A stretch of 5,293 nt of DNA from Micavibrio sp. GTDB lineage: Bacteria > Pseudomonadota > Alphaproteobacteria > Micavibrionales > Micavibrionaceae. Each line of letters starts with the position of its first letter. The stretch's first letter is position 1. The position numbers and the translations under genes were made by a program. The stretch covers positions 1-5,293 of the forward strand of contig JAMONE010000247.1 of the NCBI GenBank assembly GCA_027066695.1. The letters are read 5' to 3'. Below the pieces are notes generated by a model. That model made no database searches and was not told the DNA's origin. It saw nothing but the letters and a program-made list of their open reading frames with translations. Shown here in pieces: positions 1-5,100 of the stretch.

Positions 1-208
1 TTTTTATTTCTTTTTCCCTTAAAATCGCTAATTCAATATCATTGTAATGCTCATAATAGACTAATTTGTTTGTTTTATATTTCTGTGTAAATCCCTTTAC
101 TTGTCCTGCTTTATGCTCTGCTATACGTCTTTCTAAGTTATTGGTTACACCAACATACATTACCTTATTTGTCCAGTTTGTAACAATATATATGAAATAA
201 TCATTCAT
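1..208 (-). CDS. GIY-YIG nuclease domain protein (3' end outside window)
   Basis: Only the first 69 codons are in the window; the frame runs open off the left edge. The protein opens MNDYFIYIVTN, continues with VMYVGVTNNLERRIAEHK and then has a KGFTQKY segment. This is the pattern of the small stand-alone GIY-YIG family (UvrC N-terminal-like domain, usually about 80-100 residues): the GIY position is IYI (residues 6-8), the YIG position is YVG (18-20), the catalytic-type Arg lies in LERRIAEHK (about 25-33), and the Tyr/Lys-rich segment comes after it. These proteins are commonly annotated as endonucleases, but the cellular role of the small versions is mostly unknown. The start at 208 is preceded by a purine-rich AAGAG. 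It follows argB on the same strand after a 62-nt gap holding a half repeat, so co-transcription is possible. The family call is firm; substrate and function are not. Confidence 0.85.
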   Translation of the reverse strand, partial: MNDYFIYIVTNWTNKVMYVGVTNNLERRIAEHKAGQVKGFTQKYKTNKLVYYEHYNDIELAILREKEIK

Positions 209-222
209 AGCTCTTGTTTTCC

Positions 223-257
223 TTTAAGATCTCTCAGCTAAAGCTTTCGAGATGACA
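223..257. repeat. Half copy (A) of the dispersed palindromic repeat
   Basis: These 35 nt match the right half of copy B (1229-1263) at 33 of 35 positions, but no left half is present. It lies between the argB stop and the GIY-YIG start, ending 14 nt before that start codon. The two differences (at about 233 and 251) make this half an exact reverse complement of the left-arm segments of copies B and C (TGTCATCTCGA and GAGAGATCTT). It therefore looks like the remnant of a more perfect ancestral palindrome, not a random decay product. Confidence 0.85.
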
Positions 258-270
258 ATGTGGGTTGGAA

Positions 271-1176
271 TTATTTCCCTCCAATAGCTTTTTGCACTTC
301 GACTTCGTTCATATAGTTATCTTGCTCGGCTTCGTGTAATAGCATAGTACCTGGGCCAACGGACTCGAAAATCTCCTTTTGCAGAGCATTTTCGCGCAGG
401 CCGTTAATAAGGTGGATGCGTTTAACTCCCGCATTTAGTGCCTCTTGGCAGTTTTCCATTTTAACTTTCATACCGTCCGTGACCGTACCGTCATCGATAT
501 AGCCCTGTATTTGTACGTCCGTGATAACCATAGCAGTTTGGCCATTAACCTTAACGCCGTCAACATTGCTCATAAATATGAGCTTATCAGCGCACAGACC
601 TGCGGCAAGCTCGGTTGCGATAGTATCAGCGTTGATATTGCACAGCTCTCCATCTTCATTAATAGCAAGGCAAGGGCAAGCGATAAAGCCGCTAACCTTT
701 AATTGACGCGCAATAGGGCGGGTATGTATTTCCTTGATATCCCCGACATAGCCAAAATCCACAGGAGTTTTCGGGCGCGGAGCTACCTTCATCCAATTAG
801 ACGGTACGGCGTTAAATGACAGGCCGTTAAGGTTGTTTTGCTGCATGCTCTCGCAAATACTAAGCGATAGATCGCCGCCGATTACCTCACGTATGACCTT
901 GATAGTATCGATATTGGTGATGCGCCGCCCGTCATTTTTCTTAACCTCAATGCCGCGCTCTTCCAGCGCAATATCAATCGCATGACCGCCGCCGTAAATC
1001 AGGATAACTTTAATTCCATGATGGGTTAGCTCGCGGATATTGGTTATTAAGTTATTCCGTGCTTCCTCGTTTTCAATCACGCTCCCGCTAGCCTTGACAA
1101 TGAATAAATTGTCACGGAATTTACTTTCGTAAAAAGCATTGATGAAAAAATCTGGTAGTTTTTTGTTTTTACTCAT
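271..1176 (-). CDS. argB: Acetylglutamate kinase (ArgB), divergent
   Basis: Amino-acid kinase family, 301 aa, close to the usual NAGK length. It phosphorylates the gamma-carboxyl of N-acetyl-L-glutamate with ATP, the second step of arginine/ornithine synthesis, in the cytoplasm. Visible motifs: VKASG at 27-31 (the K-x-G-G phosphate-binding Lys, K28), YGGGHAI at 61-67 (family HGGGP-type glycine loop), an NINAD core at 180-184 with D184 aligning with the E. coli catalytic Asp162, SNVDGV at 203-208, and DGMKVKM at 234-240 with K239 aligning with Lys217. The C-terminal HLINGL...GTML segment is typical. KASG for KYGG/KLGG and YGGGH for HGGGP are departures from the consensus. Synthesis of its partner is next door (argC upstream, 99-nt gap holding repeat B). 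The start at 1176 follows a polypurine stretch (AAGAAGAAAGAAAG), a weak ribosome-binding site. An amino-acid kinase acting on a related substrate cannot be excluded. Confidence 0.9.
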   Translation of the reverse strand: MSKNKKLPDFFINAFYESKFRDNLFIVKASGSVIENEEARNNLITNIRELTHHGIKVILIYGGGHAIDIALEERGIEVKKNDGRRITNIDTIKVIREVIGGDLSLSICESMQQNNLNGLSFNAVPSNWMKVAPRPKTPVDFGYVGDIKEIHTRPIARQLKVSGFIACPCLAINEDGELCNINADTIATELAAGLCADKLIFMSNVDGVKVNGQTAMVITDVQIQGYIDDGTVTDGMKVKMENCQEALNAGVKRIHLINGLRENALQKEIFESVGPGTMLLHEAEQDNYMNEVEVQKAIGGK

Positions 1177-1199
1177 AATTATACTTTCTTTCTTCTTGT

Positions 1200-1263
1200 T
1201 GTCATCTCGAACACGTAGTGGAGAGATCTTTAAGATCCCTCAGCTAAAGCTTTCGGGATGACA
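1200..1263. repeat. Dispersed palindromic repeat, full copy B
   Basis: A 64-nt element bounded by TGTCATCTCGA (1200-1210) and TCGGGATGACA (1253-1263), which are reverse complements at 10 of 11 positions. A second nested palindrome lies at 1221-1241: GAGAGATCTT and AAGATCCCTC around one T. It fills most of the 99-nt gap between argC and argB and ends 23 nt before the argB start codon. In RNA it can fold into an outer stem with an inner hairpin, so it could affect processing or stability of the argC-argB message. That effect is inference. It resembles the many short palindromic repeats of uncertain origin found in host-associated alphaproteobacteria. Confidence 0.9.
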
Positions 1264-1275
1264 TTAGTTGGATAT

Positions 1276-2265
1276 TCATGGATATACAGGACTTAAATTC
1301 ATCAGCCCCTCGGTTTCATCATAACCGCATATTAAATTCATATTCTGCACCGCGCAGCCCGCCGCGCCTTTAACCAAATTATCCATTGCGCCTTGGATTA
1401 TATATTGTGTATCGCTAATCCGTTTAAAACTTAAATCACAGAAGTTCGAGCCAACGATATTGGCAAGCGCGACGCTCTCCATAACCCGCACGAACGGCGC
1501 GTCATTATATGGGTTATCAAGCTTTACATTTGTATCTGTTTCAATAAAAGCCGTAGCAAATATCCCGCGTGTAAAACACCCTGAAGTTGGCACAAAGTTA
1601 AGCTGCTCTTCTGTGATCTGCGCAGTCCTGCAAATCTCGGGGATATGCCTGTGCTTATTGATGTTATAGCTCTTCATATTGTGAGAGCGCACGGGATGGT
1701 GCGTGCCATCGTTTGCCGATTTACCCGCACCGCTAGAGCCTGTCACTGCCATAATATTGGCATGTTTAATGTTGCCCGAAAATGGATAAAGCATCATTTG
1801 GGAAAGCAGGGCAAAACAACCTGGATTAGCCACGATCTCGGCGCGTGCGATCTTATGCTTATCAATAATTTCAGGCAAGCCATAGACCGATTTTCTTAAT
1901 AGCTCGGGATGAATATGCGGGACATTATAATATCTCTCATAAGTTTCAACGTCATCAAGACGAAAATCAGCCGATAGATCAATGATTTTCACTCTGCCAT
2001 GAAGCGCAGCCACCGTGTCTTGTGCGGTTTTATGGGGCAAGCACAAAAACACAACATCACTATCCGCCGCGATTACATCCAGCGAAGGATTACTAACCAC
2101 AAGATTCATATGCGCCAGATGCGGATAAACCTCGCCAATAGGCGTATTTTCATGTTGACGCGAGGTAACATGCGCTATCTCTATATTCGGATGCGCATTT
2201 AAAAGCCGCAGCAACTCGAGGCCAGTATAGCCAGTTATGCCGATAATTGATATTCGTGTAGCCAT
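1276..2265 (-). CDS. argC: N-acetyl-gamma-glutamyl-phosphate reductase (ArgC)
   Basis: NADPH-dependent reductase of 329 aa that converts N-acetylglutamyl 5-phosphate to the semialdehyde, the third step of ornithine/arginine synthesis. An N-terminal Rossmann fold opens at SIIGITGYTGLELLRLL (6-22). Further family marks are LSADFR at 97-102, YGLPE at 128-132, the catalytic Cys150 in ANPGCF (146-151), a SSGAGKSAND loop at 177-186, the HRHIPEI segment (205-211) with the catalytic-type His, and the conserved C-terminal DNLVKGAAGCAVQNMNL (295-311) ending in a VYP tail. Oddities: the usual PHLxPMxRG stretch reads FVPTSGCFTRGI (224-235), and GQAVQN has become GCAVQN. The start at 2265 was chosen over 2289 because the family Rossmann motif begins within six residues of it and GGTGAT lies just upstream. 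It overlaps the end of the P-loop gene by 31 nt in another frame, implying co-transcription and probably translational coupling. Confidence 0.95.
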   Translation of the reverse strand: MATRISIIGITGYTGLELLRLLNAHPNIEIAHVTSRQHENTPIGEVYPHLAHMNLVVSNPSLDVIAADSDVVFLCLPHKTAQDTVAALHGRVKIIDLSADFRLDDVETYERYYNVPHIHPELLRKSVYGLPEIIDKHKIARAEIVANPGCFALLSQMMLYPFSGNIKHANIMAVTGSSGAGKSANDGTHHPVRSHNMKSYNINKHRHIPEICRTAQITEEQLNFVPTSGCFTRGIFATAFIETDTNVKLDNPYNDAPFVRVMESVALANIVGSNFCDLSFKRISDTQYIIQGAMDNLVKGAAGCAVQNMNLICGYDETEGLMNLSPVYP

Positions 2266-3296
2266 CTTGAAATCACCAAATCCATCCATTCATTCGTCGG
2301 GTTAAAAGCATTATAGACGATAACATCCAGCTCGTCTTTGATAATGCTTTGCCCGACCTCGTTATCCGTCACAGGGCCGCTAATCACATCTATCGGAACG
2401 CCGATAGCTTCGCAGCCCCGCGCCAAGCCAATTGCGCCGATAGGATCGCCAGCACAACCAATATGCAGGCGCACATTCTTCTGTATTTCAGGAGTTTTCA
2501 GCACCGCATTCACGCCGTAACGCCCCATAAGCCCGTCACCAAATTCAATGATAATAGCATCAGGATTGCCCTTGCTTAAATGATCGAGAGCGCCGCGTGT
2601 CATTTTGATAATGCTATCATCGTCAATCATCGCCGTGGAGGTAATGCCCGCATCAACAAAGGATACCGCTTCATAAACGCCGTAATCACACATCTTATAG
2701 ATATCGCGCTGCGCTCCAACGCCCGTAAGTTTCGTCCCCGCAAGCTTCATACCCATGCGCGTTAGCGTCTTGATGATTTCCGTGGCCACCGTGGTTTTCC
2801 CGCTATCCATGCTAGTGCCTGTAACGATAATGAGCGGGATATCGCTCTTCATCGTATCTTTAGGCTTATATAGCATTTTCTGATTGATATTGAGCTGCTT
2901 ACCCTTACGAGCAATTCCACCAAGCACGCGAATACGCATAGGATCGCCAACTTCTTTAGTGTTCGAGCTAGTGCAAATCCCTGCAACGCCGCCAAAATTC
3001 AGCAAATGGATGATATCACCCGCCTTTAATGATGTTGGTAAATCCCCGACAAAGCCTTTAAGAGCGCGTCTTTGCCCCAAAGCTACGGCGATAATATCAC
3101 CTTTTTTAAGCTTGGATAGCCGCCCTGTTGGCAGCTCAAGATCATTATAAATTGATTTATCTTCGAGTATTTCAGCGGCTAAAACCGCGCCCATCTCGCA
3201 GGAAAGATTTTTTGACGGGTCATCAATTATATTTTCACTGTGTTTAAGCTCTAAATTCTTGGTAACAGAGCTGATTTTATCTATTTGTATCTTCAT
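2235..3296 (-). CDS. Uncharacterised P-loop NTPase-like protein, first gene of the argC-argB cluster
   Basis: A 353-aa cytoplasmic protein I cannot assign to a named enzyme. Residues about 35-125 look like a small beta-rich domain, with LPTGRLSKLKKGDIIAVALG (55-74) and a similarly spaced KAGDIIHLLNFGG (91-103). The C-terminal part (about 153-350) is a P-loop NTPase fold: IIVTGTSMDSGKTT (156-169) is Walker A with K167 and T168, the preceding Asp164 is dethiobiotin-synthetase/MobB-like, DAIIIEFGDGLMG (246-258) is Walker B-like, and IGCAGDPIGAIG (279-290) follows. This layout recalls DUF1611-type proteins, some of which (DgcN) are reported as N-acetyl-D-glutamate synthases; the link here is inference. 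It is followed by argC with a 31-nt overlap. The frame stays open 40 codons farther upstream to 3416, but those codons translate repeat C, so the start at 3296 with AAAGAAAAAG upstream is preferred. Confidence 0.8.
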   Translation of the reverse strand: MKIQIDKISSVTKNLELKHSENIIDDPSKNLSCEMGAVLAAEILEDKSIYNDLELPTGRLSKLKKGDIIAVALGQRRALKGFVGDLPTSLKAGDIIHLLNFGGVAGICTSSNTKEVGDPMRIRVLGGIARKGKQLNINQKMLYKPKDTMKSDIPLIIVTGTSMDSGKTTVATEIIKTLTRMGMKLAGTKLTGVGAQRDIYKMCDYGVYEAVSFVDAGITSTAMIDDDSIIKMTRGALDHLSKGNPDAIIIEFGDGLMGRYGVNAVLKTPEIQKNVRLHIGCAGDPIGAIGLARGCEAIGVPIDVISGPVTDNEVGQSIIKDELDVIVYNAFNPTNEWMDLVISRWLHEYQLSA

Positions 3297-3319
3297 AGTC
3301 TTTTTCTTTGTTTTTATAT

Positions 3320-3379
3320 TGTCATCTCGAACACATAGTGGAGAGATCTTAAGATCCCTCGACTTCGCTCGGGATGACA
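3320..3379. repeat. Dispersed palindromic repeat, full copy C
   Basis: A 60-nt relative of copy B with the same outer arms (TGTCATCTCGA at 3320-3330, TCGGGATGACA at 3369-3379) and a nested 20-nt palindrome at 3341-3360 (GAGAGATCTT and AAGATCCCTC with no loop, 9 of 10 pairs). Its right inner segment is of the GACTTCGCTC type instead of the CAGCTAAAGCTTT type in copies A and B, so two sub-families coexist within 3.2 kb. It ends 23 nt before the start codon of the P-loop gene, the same distance as copy B from argB. Translated on the minus strand it gives MSSRAKSRDL..., a sequence often seen where such repeats have been mistaken for protein N-termini. Confidence 0.9.
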
Positions 3380-3597
3380 TTGGCTTACAGTAAAATGCCG
3401 TAAAAACGTGGCACAAGCAATTGATTTTTCAAGAGATAAGGAACAAAAGGAAAAGGCAGCAAAAAGCTCCGCTTAAAGATTATCTCTAGCGTTAGCTTCG
3501 TCGTCGTGATTGTGTGTGCTTATTGATGTTCATGAGGTATGAAGACCATATTCCATGTGCTATTGTCAAGTTTTTTAATATATGGTAATGCAATTAC
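3380..3597. other. Intergenic region between divergent transcription units
   Basis: This AT-rich stretch separates the minus-strand P-loop/argC/argB cluster from the plus-strand membrane-protein gene, so promoters for both should lie here. I see no convincing pair of boxes. On the minus strand TTGACA occurs at 3572-3567, but no good -10 follows at 16-18 nt. On the plus strand TTGTCA (3563-3568) and TAATAT (3576-3581) are present but too close together to be one promoter. An open plus-strand frame at 3378-3476 ends in a basic Ala/Lys-rich tail (KEQKEKAAKSSA) but has no clear start or ribosome-binding site, and it may be a gene remnant or chance. No RNA gene was recognised. Confidence 0.5.
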
Positions 3598-3966
3598 ATG
3601 AAAAAGGTATTTTTTATAGGATTAATAGCAGGTGCTGTGAGTTGGGCTGTCGTTGGGATTGTATCGGATATGTATGAGCCATTTGATAGTGAAATTGGCT
3701 TCTATCTTGGTCAGTTTATCTTGTCTGTAGTTGCTTTTTATGTTGGGTGTAAAAAAAGATTTAGAGAACTTGTTATATATATAATAGGAATTTATTTAGG
3801 AATGAATTTTTATTCGTATATATTGGGAGGATCTGAACAAAGGGCGTGGGTTCTTCTCGGTTTGTTATCAACAATTATTCTTATTGTATACCCTTTATTT
3901 TTTGGGATTGTTGGATATGTTTGTTCTTTTATAAAAAAGAGGATTGTTAAAGCGCGGTCTTCCTAG
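3598..3966 (+). CDS. Small integral membrane protein, unknown function
   Basis: A 122-aa protein I do not recognise. It is very hydrophobic, with about four predicted membrane helices at residues 4-23, 34-50, 56-76 and 84-110. A short acidic loop lies between the first two (DMYEPFDSEIG), a basic loop at CKKRFRE (51-57), and the C-terminus is basic (KKRIVKARSS). The positive-inside rule then puts the 51-57 loop and the C-terminus in the cytoplasm. It is the only plus-strand gene here and is visibly richer in A and T than its neighbours, with many TTT, ATT, TTA and AAA codons, which suggests separate acquisition. No Shine-Dalgarno sequence precedes the ATG at 3598. Its last 20 nt overlap the end of yejE tail to tail. 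The gene is plausible from length and coherent membrane topology, but no conserved motif confirms it. Confidence 0.65.
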   Translation: MKKVFFIGLIAGAVSWAVVGIVSDMYEPFDSEIGFYLGQFILSVVAFYVGCKKRFRELVIYIIGIYLGMNFYSYILGGSEQRAWVLLGLLSTIILIVYPLFFGIVGYVCSFIKKRIVKARSS

Positions 3967-4975
3967 GATCAAAGGCATCGCGCACCGCTTCGCCGATAAA
4001 GGTTAGCAGGCTTAGCATCACCGCCAAAGACATAAATGCCGCTATTCCTAGCCATGGAGCTTGCAGGTTATTTTTTCCTTGTGCGAGTAATTCTCCCAAA
4101 GATGGGCTACCTGGTGGCATGCCAAGCCCTAGGAAATCCAGCGCGGTTAGGGATGTTATGCTCGCGGTTAAAATGAATGGCATATAGGTAATGGTCGCAA
4201 CCATTGCATTAGGCAGAACATGCCGCCACATAATCACAGGATTAGAAATTCCAAGTGCAGTCGCCGCGCGTACATAATCAAAATTCCGCGCCCGCAGAAA
4301 TTCTGCGCGCACTACGTCAACAAGGCTAACCCATGAAAACAGCAGCAATATAATCAGTAAATTCCAAAATCCGGGAGTGAACATCGCCGAGAATATTATC
4401 AATATATAAAGCACAGGCAAGCTTGACCATATCTCGATTGAGCGTTGCATCACAAGGTCGGTTTTACCGCCGTAATAGCCTTGTATCGCGCCCGCCGTTA
4501 TCCCTATAACCGAGCTGACAAGCGTTAATATCAAGCCAAACAGCACAGATATGCGAAAGCCATAAATCACCCGCGCCGCAACATCGCGCCCTTGATCGTC
4601 AGTGCCAAGTAGGTTTACCGCGTCAGGCGGAGTAGGGGCGGGTTTGGTCAGGTCATAATTGATAGTATCATATGAAAACGGGATAGGAGTCCATATAATC
4701 CAGCCATCCTTTTCCTTGATTAAATCCTGCACAAATTCATCGCGATACTGCGCCTCGGTTTCGAAATCTCCGCCAAAGACAGTCTCGGCATAATTAATAA
4801 ATACAGGGAAGTATATCCCGCCATCATATTTAATTATCAATGGCTTATCATTGGCAATTAAGTTGGCGCATAAAGCTATGGCTAGCAATATCAGGAATAT
4901 CCATAAACTCCAATATCCGCGCTTATTAGCTCGGAATTGCGAAAGCCTGCGTTGTGTGATTGGTGATATGCTCAT
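3947..4975 (-). CDS. yejE: Peptide/microcin C-type ABC transporter permease YejE
   Basis: Inner-membrane permease, 342 aa from this start, near the E. coli YejE length. With YejB it forms the membrane channel of an importer for oligopeptides and, in E. coli, microcin C; YejA is the binding protein and YejF the ATPase. The N-terminus RGYWSLWIF (19-27) starts the first helix, followed by the family ANDKPLI segment (41-47) and a roughly 80-residue periplasmic insert. LGTDDQGRDVAARVIYGFR (123-141) opens the permease core. The EAA loop that contacts the ATPase is RAATALGISN (236-245) leading to RHVLPN (251-256), and the C-terminus is IGEAVRDAFDPRKTAL. The start at 4975 matches the E. coli start by alignment and overlaps a preceding small frame as ATGA. 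An in-frame start at 5053 has a stronger GGAGAT site, but its extra 26 residues translate a repeat. Confidence 0.95.
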   Translation of the reverse strand: MSISPITQRRLSQFRANKRGYWSLWIFLILLAIALCANLIANDKPLIIKYDGGIYFPVFINYAETVFGGDFETEAQYRDEFVQDLIKEKDGWIIWTPIPFSYDTINYDLTKPAPTPPDAVNLLGTDDQGRDVAARVIYGFRISVLFGLILTLVSSVIGITAGAIQGYYGGKTDLVMQRSIEIWSSLPVLYILIIFSAMFTPGFWNLLIILLLFSWVSLVDVVRAEFLRARNFDYVRAATALGISNPVIMWRHVLPNAMVATITYMPFILTASITSLTALDFLGLGMPPGSPSLGELLAQGKNNLQAPWLGIAAFMSLAVMLSLLTFIGEAVRDAFDPRKTAL

Positions 4976-5100
4976 GATAGATTCTTTGCTACTGTTTTTA
5001 GAGACAGTCTTCTCCAGCATCCCCAACTTGATTGGGGATCCGTTAATTTGCATATGGATCTCCGTTTATACGGAGATGCTATATTTGGTTGGTTTAACAT
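4972..5100 (-). CDS. Possible 42-aa leader/coupling ORF between yejB and yejE
   Basis: This open frame of 42 codons plus stop starts with the ATG touching the yejB TAG and ends in TGA overlapping the yejE ATG as ATGA. AGGTGGG, at the end of yejB, is well placed as its ribosome-binding site. The product would be basic, with no recognisable domain. Part of it (TDPQSSWG) is the translation of the 5019-5039 palindrome. The sequence shows the geometry, not expression. A likely role, if any, is to carry ribosomes from yejB across the inserted repeat to yejE, whose own ribosome-binding site is weak. It may also be a chance frame. Confidence 0.35.
   Translation of the reverse strand: MLNQPNIASPYKRRSICKLTDPQSSWGCWRRLSLKTVAKNLS
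5019..5039. repeat. Perfect palindromic hairpin between yejB and yejE
   Basis: ATCCCCAA (5019-5026) and TTGGGGAT (5032-5039) are exact inverted repeats around the 5-nt loop CTTGA. It resembles the short ATCCCC...GGGGAT palindromes dispersed in many alphaproteobacterial genomes. It is unrelated in sequence to copies A-C. It lies inside the intercistronic spacer, 43 nt before the preferred yejE start. It is followed by no T-run on the minus strand, so it is not an intrinsic terminator. Confidence 0.8.
5058..5077 (-). promoter_or_regulatory. Hairpin enclosing a GGAGAT ribosome-binding site
   Basis: ATCTCCGT (5058-5065) and ACGGAGAT (5070-5077) form an exact 8-bp stem with the 4-nt loop at 5066-5069. 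On the minus-strand message the 3' arm contains GGAGAT, six nucleotides from GGAG to an ATG at 5053 that is in frame with yejE. If the stem forms, that ribosome-binding site is hidden. This could make the upstream yejE start conditional, or simply inactive in favour of the start at 4975. The structure is seen; the function is inference. Confidence 0.5.

Noticed and set aside
445..706. Plus-strand open frames opposite argB
   Set aside because: They are antisense shadows of a well-supported gene, with no ribosome-binding site or family motif.
1200..1263. Repeat B as an intrinsic terminator
   Set aside because: The stem-loop is strong, but no T-run follows it on the minus strand; what follows is a polypurine tract leading to the argB start.
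1460..2202. Three plus-strand open frames opposite argC
   Set aside because: The ArgC motifs on the minus strand are unambiguous; these frames show no domain and no start signals.
2338..3150. Plus-strand open frames opposite the P-loop gene
   Set aside because: They have low-complexity or unstructured composition and no motif, and they are explained as shadows of the minus-strand P-loop protein.
223..3379. CRISPR array from the three repeats
   Set aside because: The copies are about 1-2 kb apart with genes between them, not regularly spaced by short unique spacers.
1200..3379. Composite transposon bounded by copies B and C
   Set aside because: There is no transposase, no target-site duplication could be recognised, and the enclosed genes are metabolic.
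3563..3591. Sigma-70 promoter for the plus-strand membrane gene
   Set aside because: TTGTCA is acceptable as a -35, but at 17 nt the -10 position reads TAATGC, a poor match, and TAATAT is too close.
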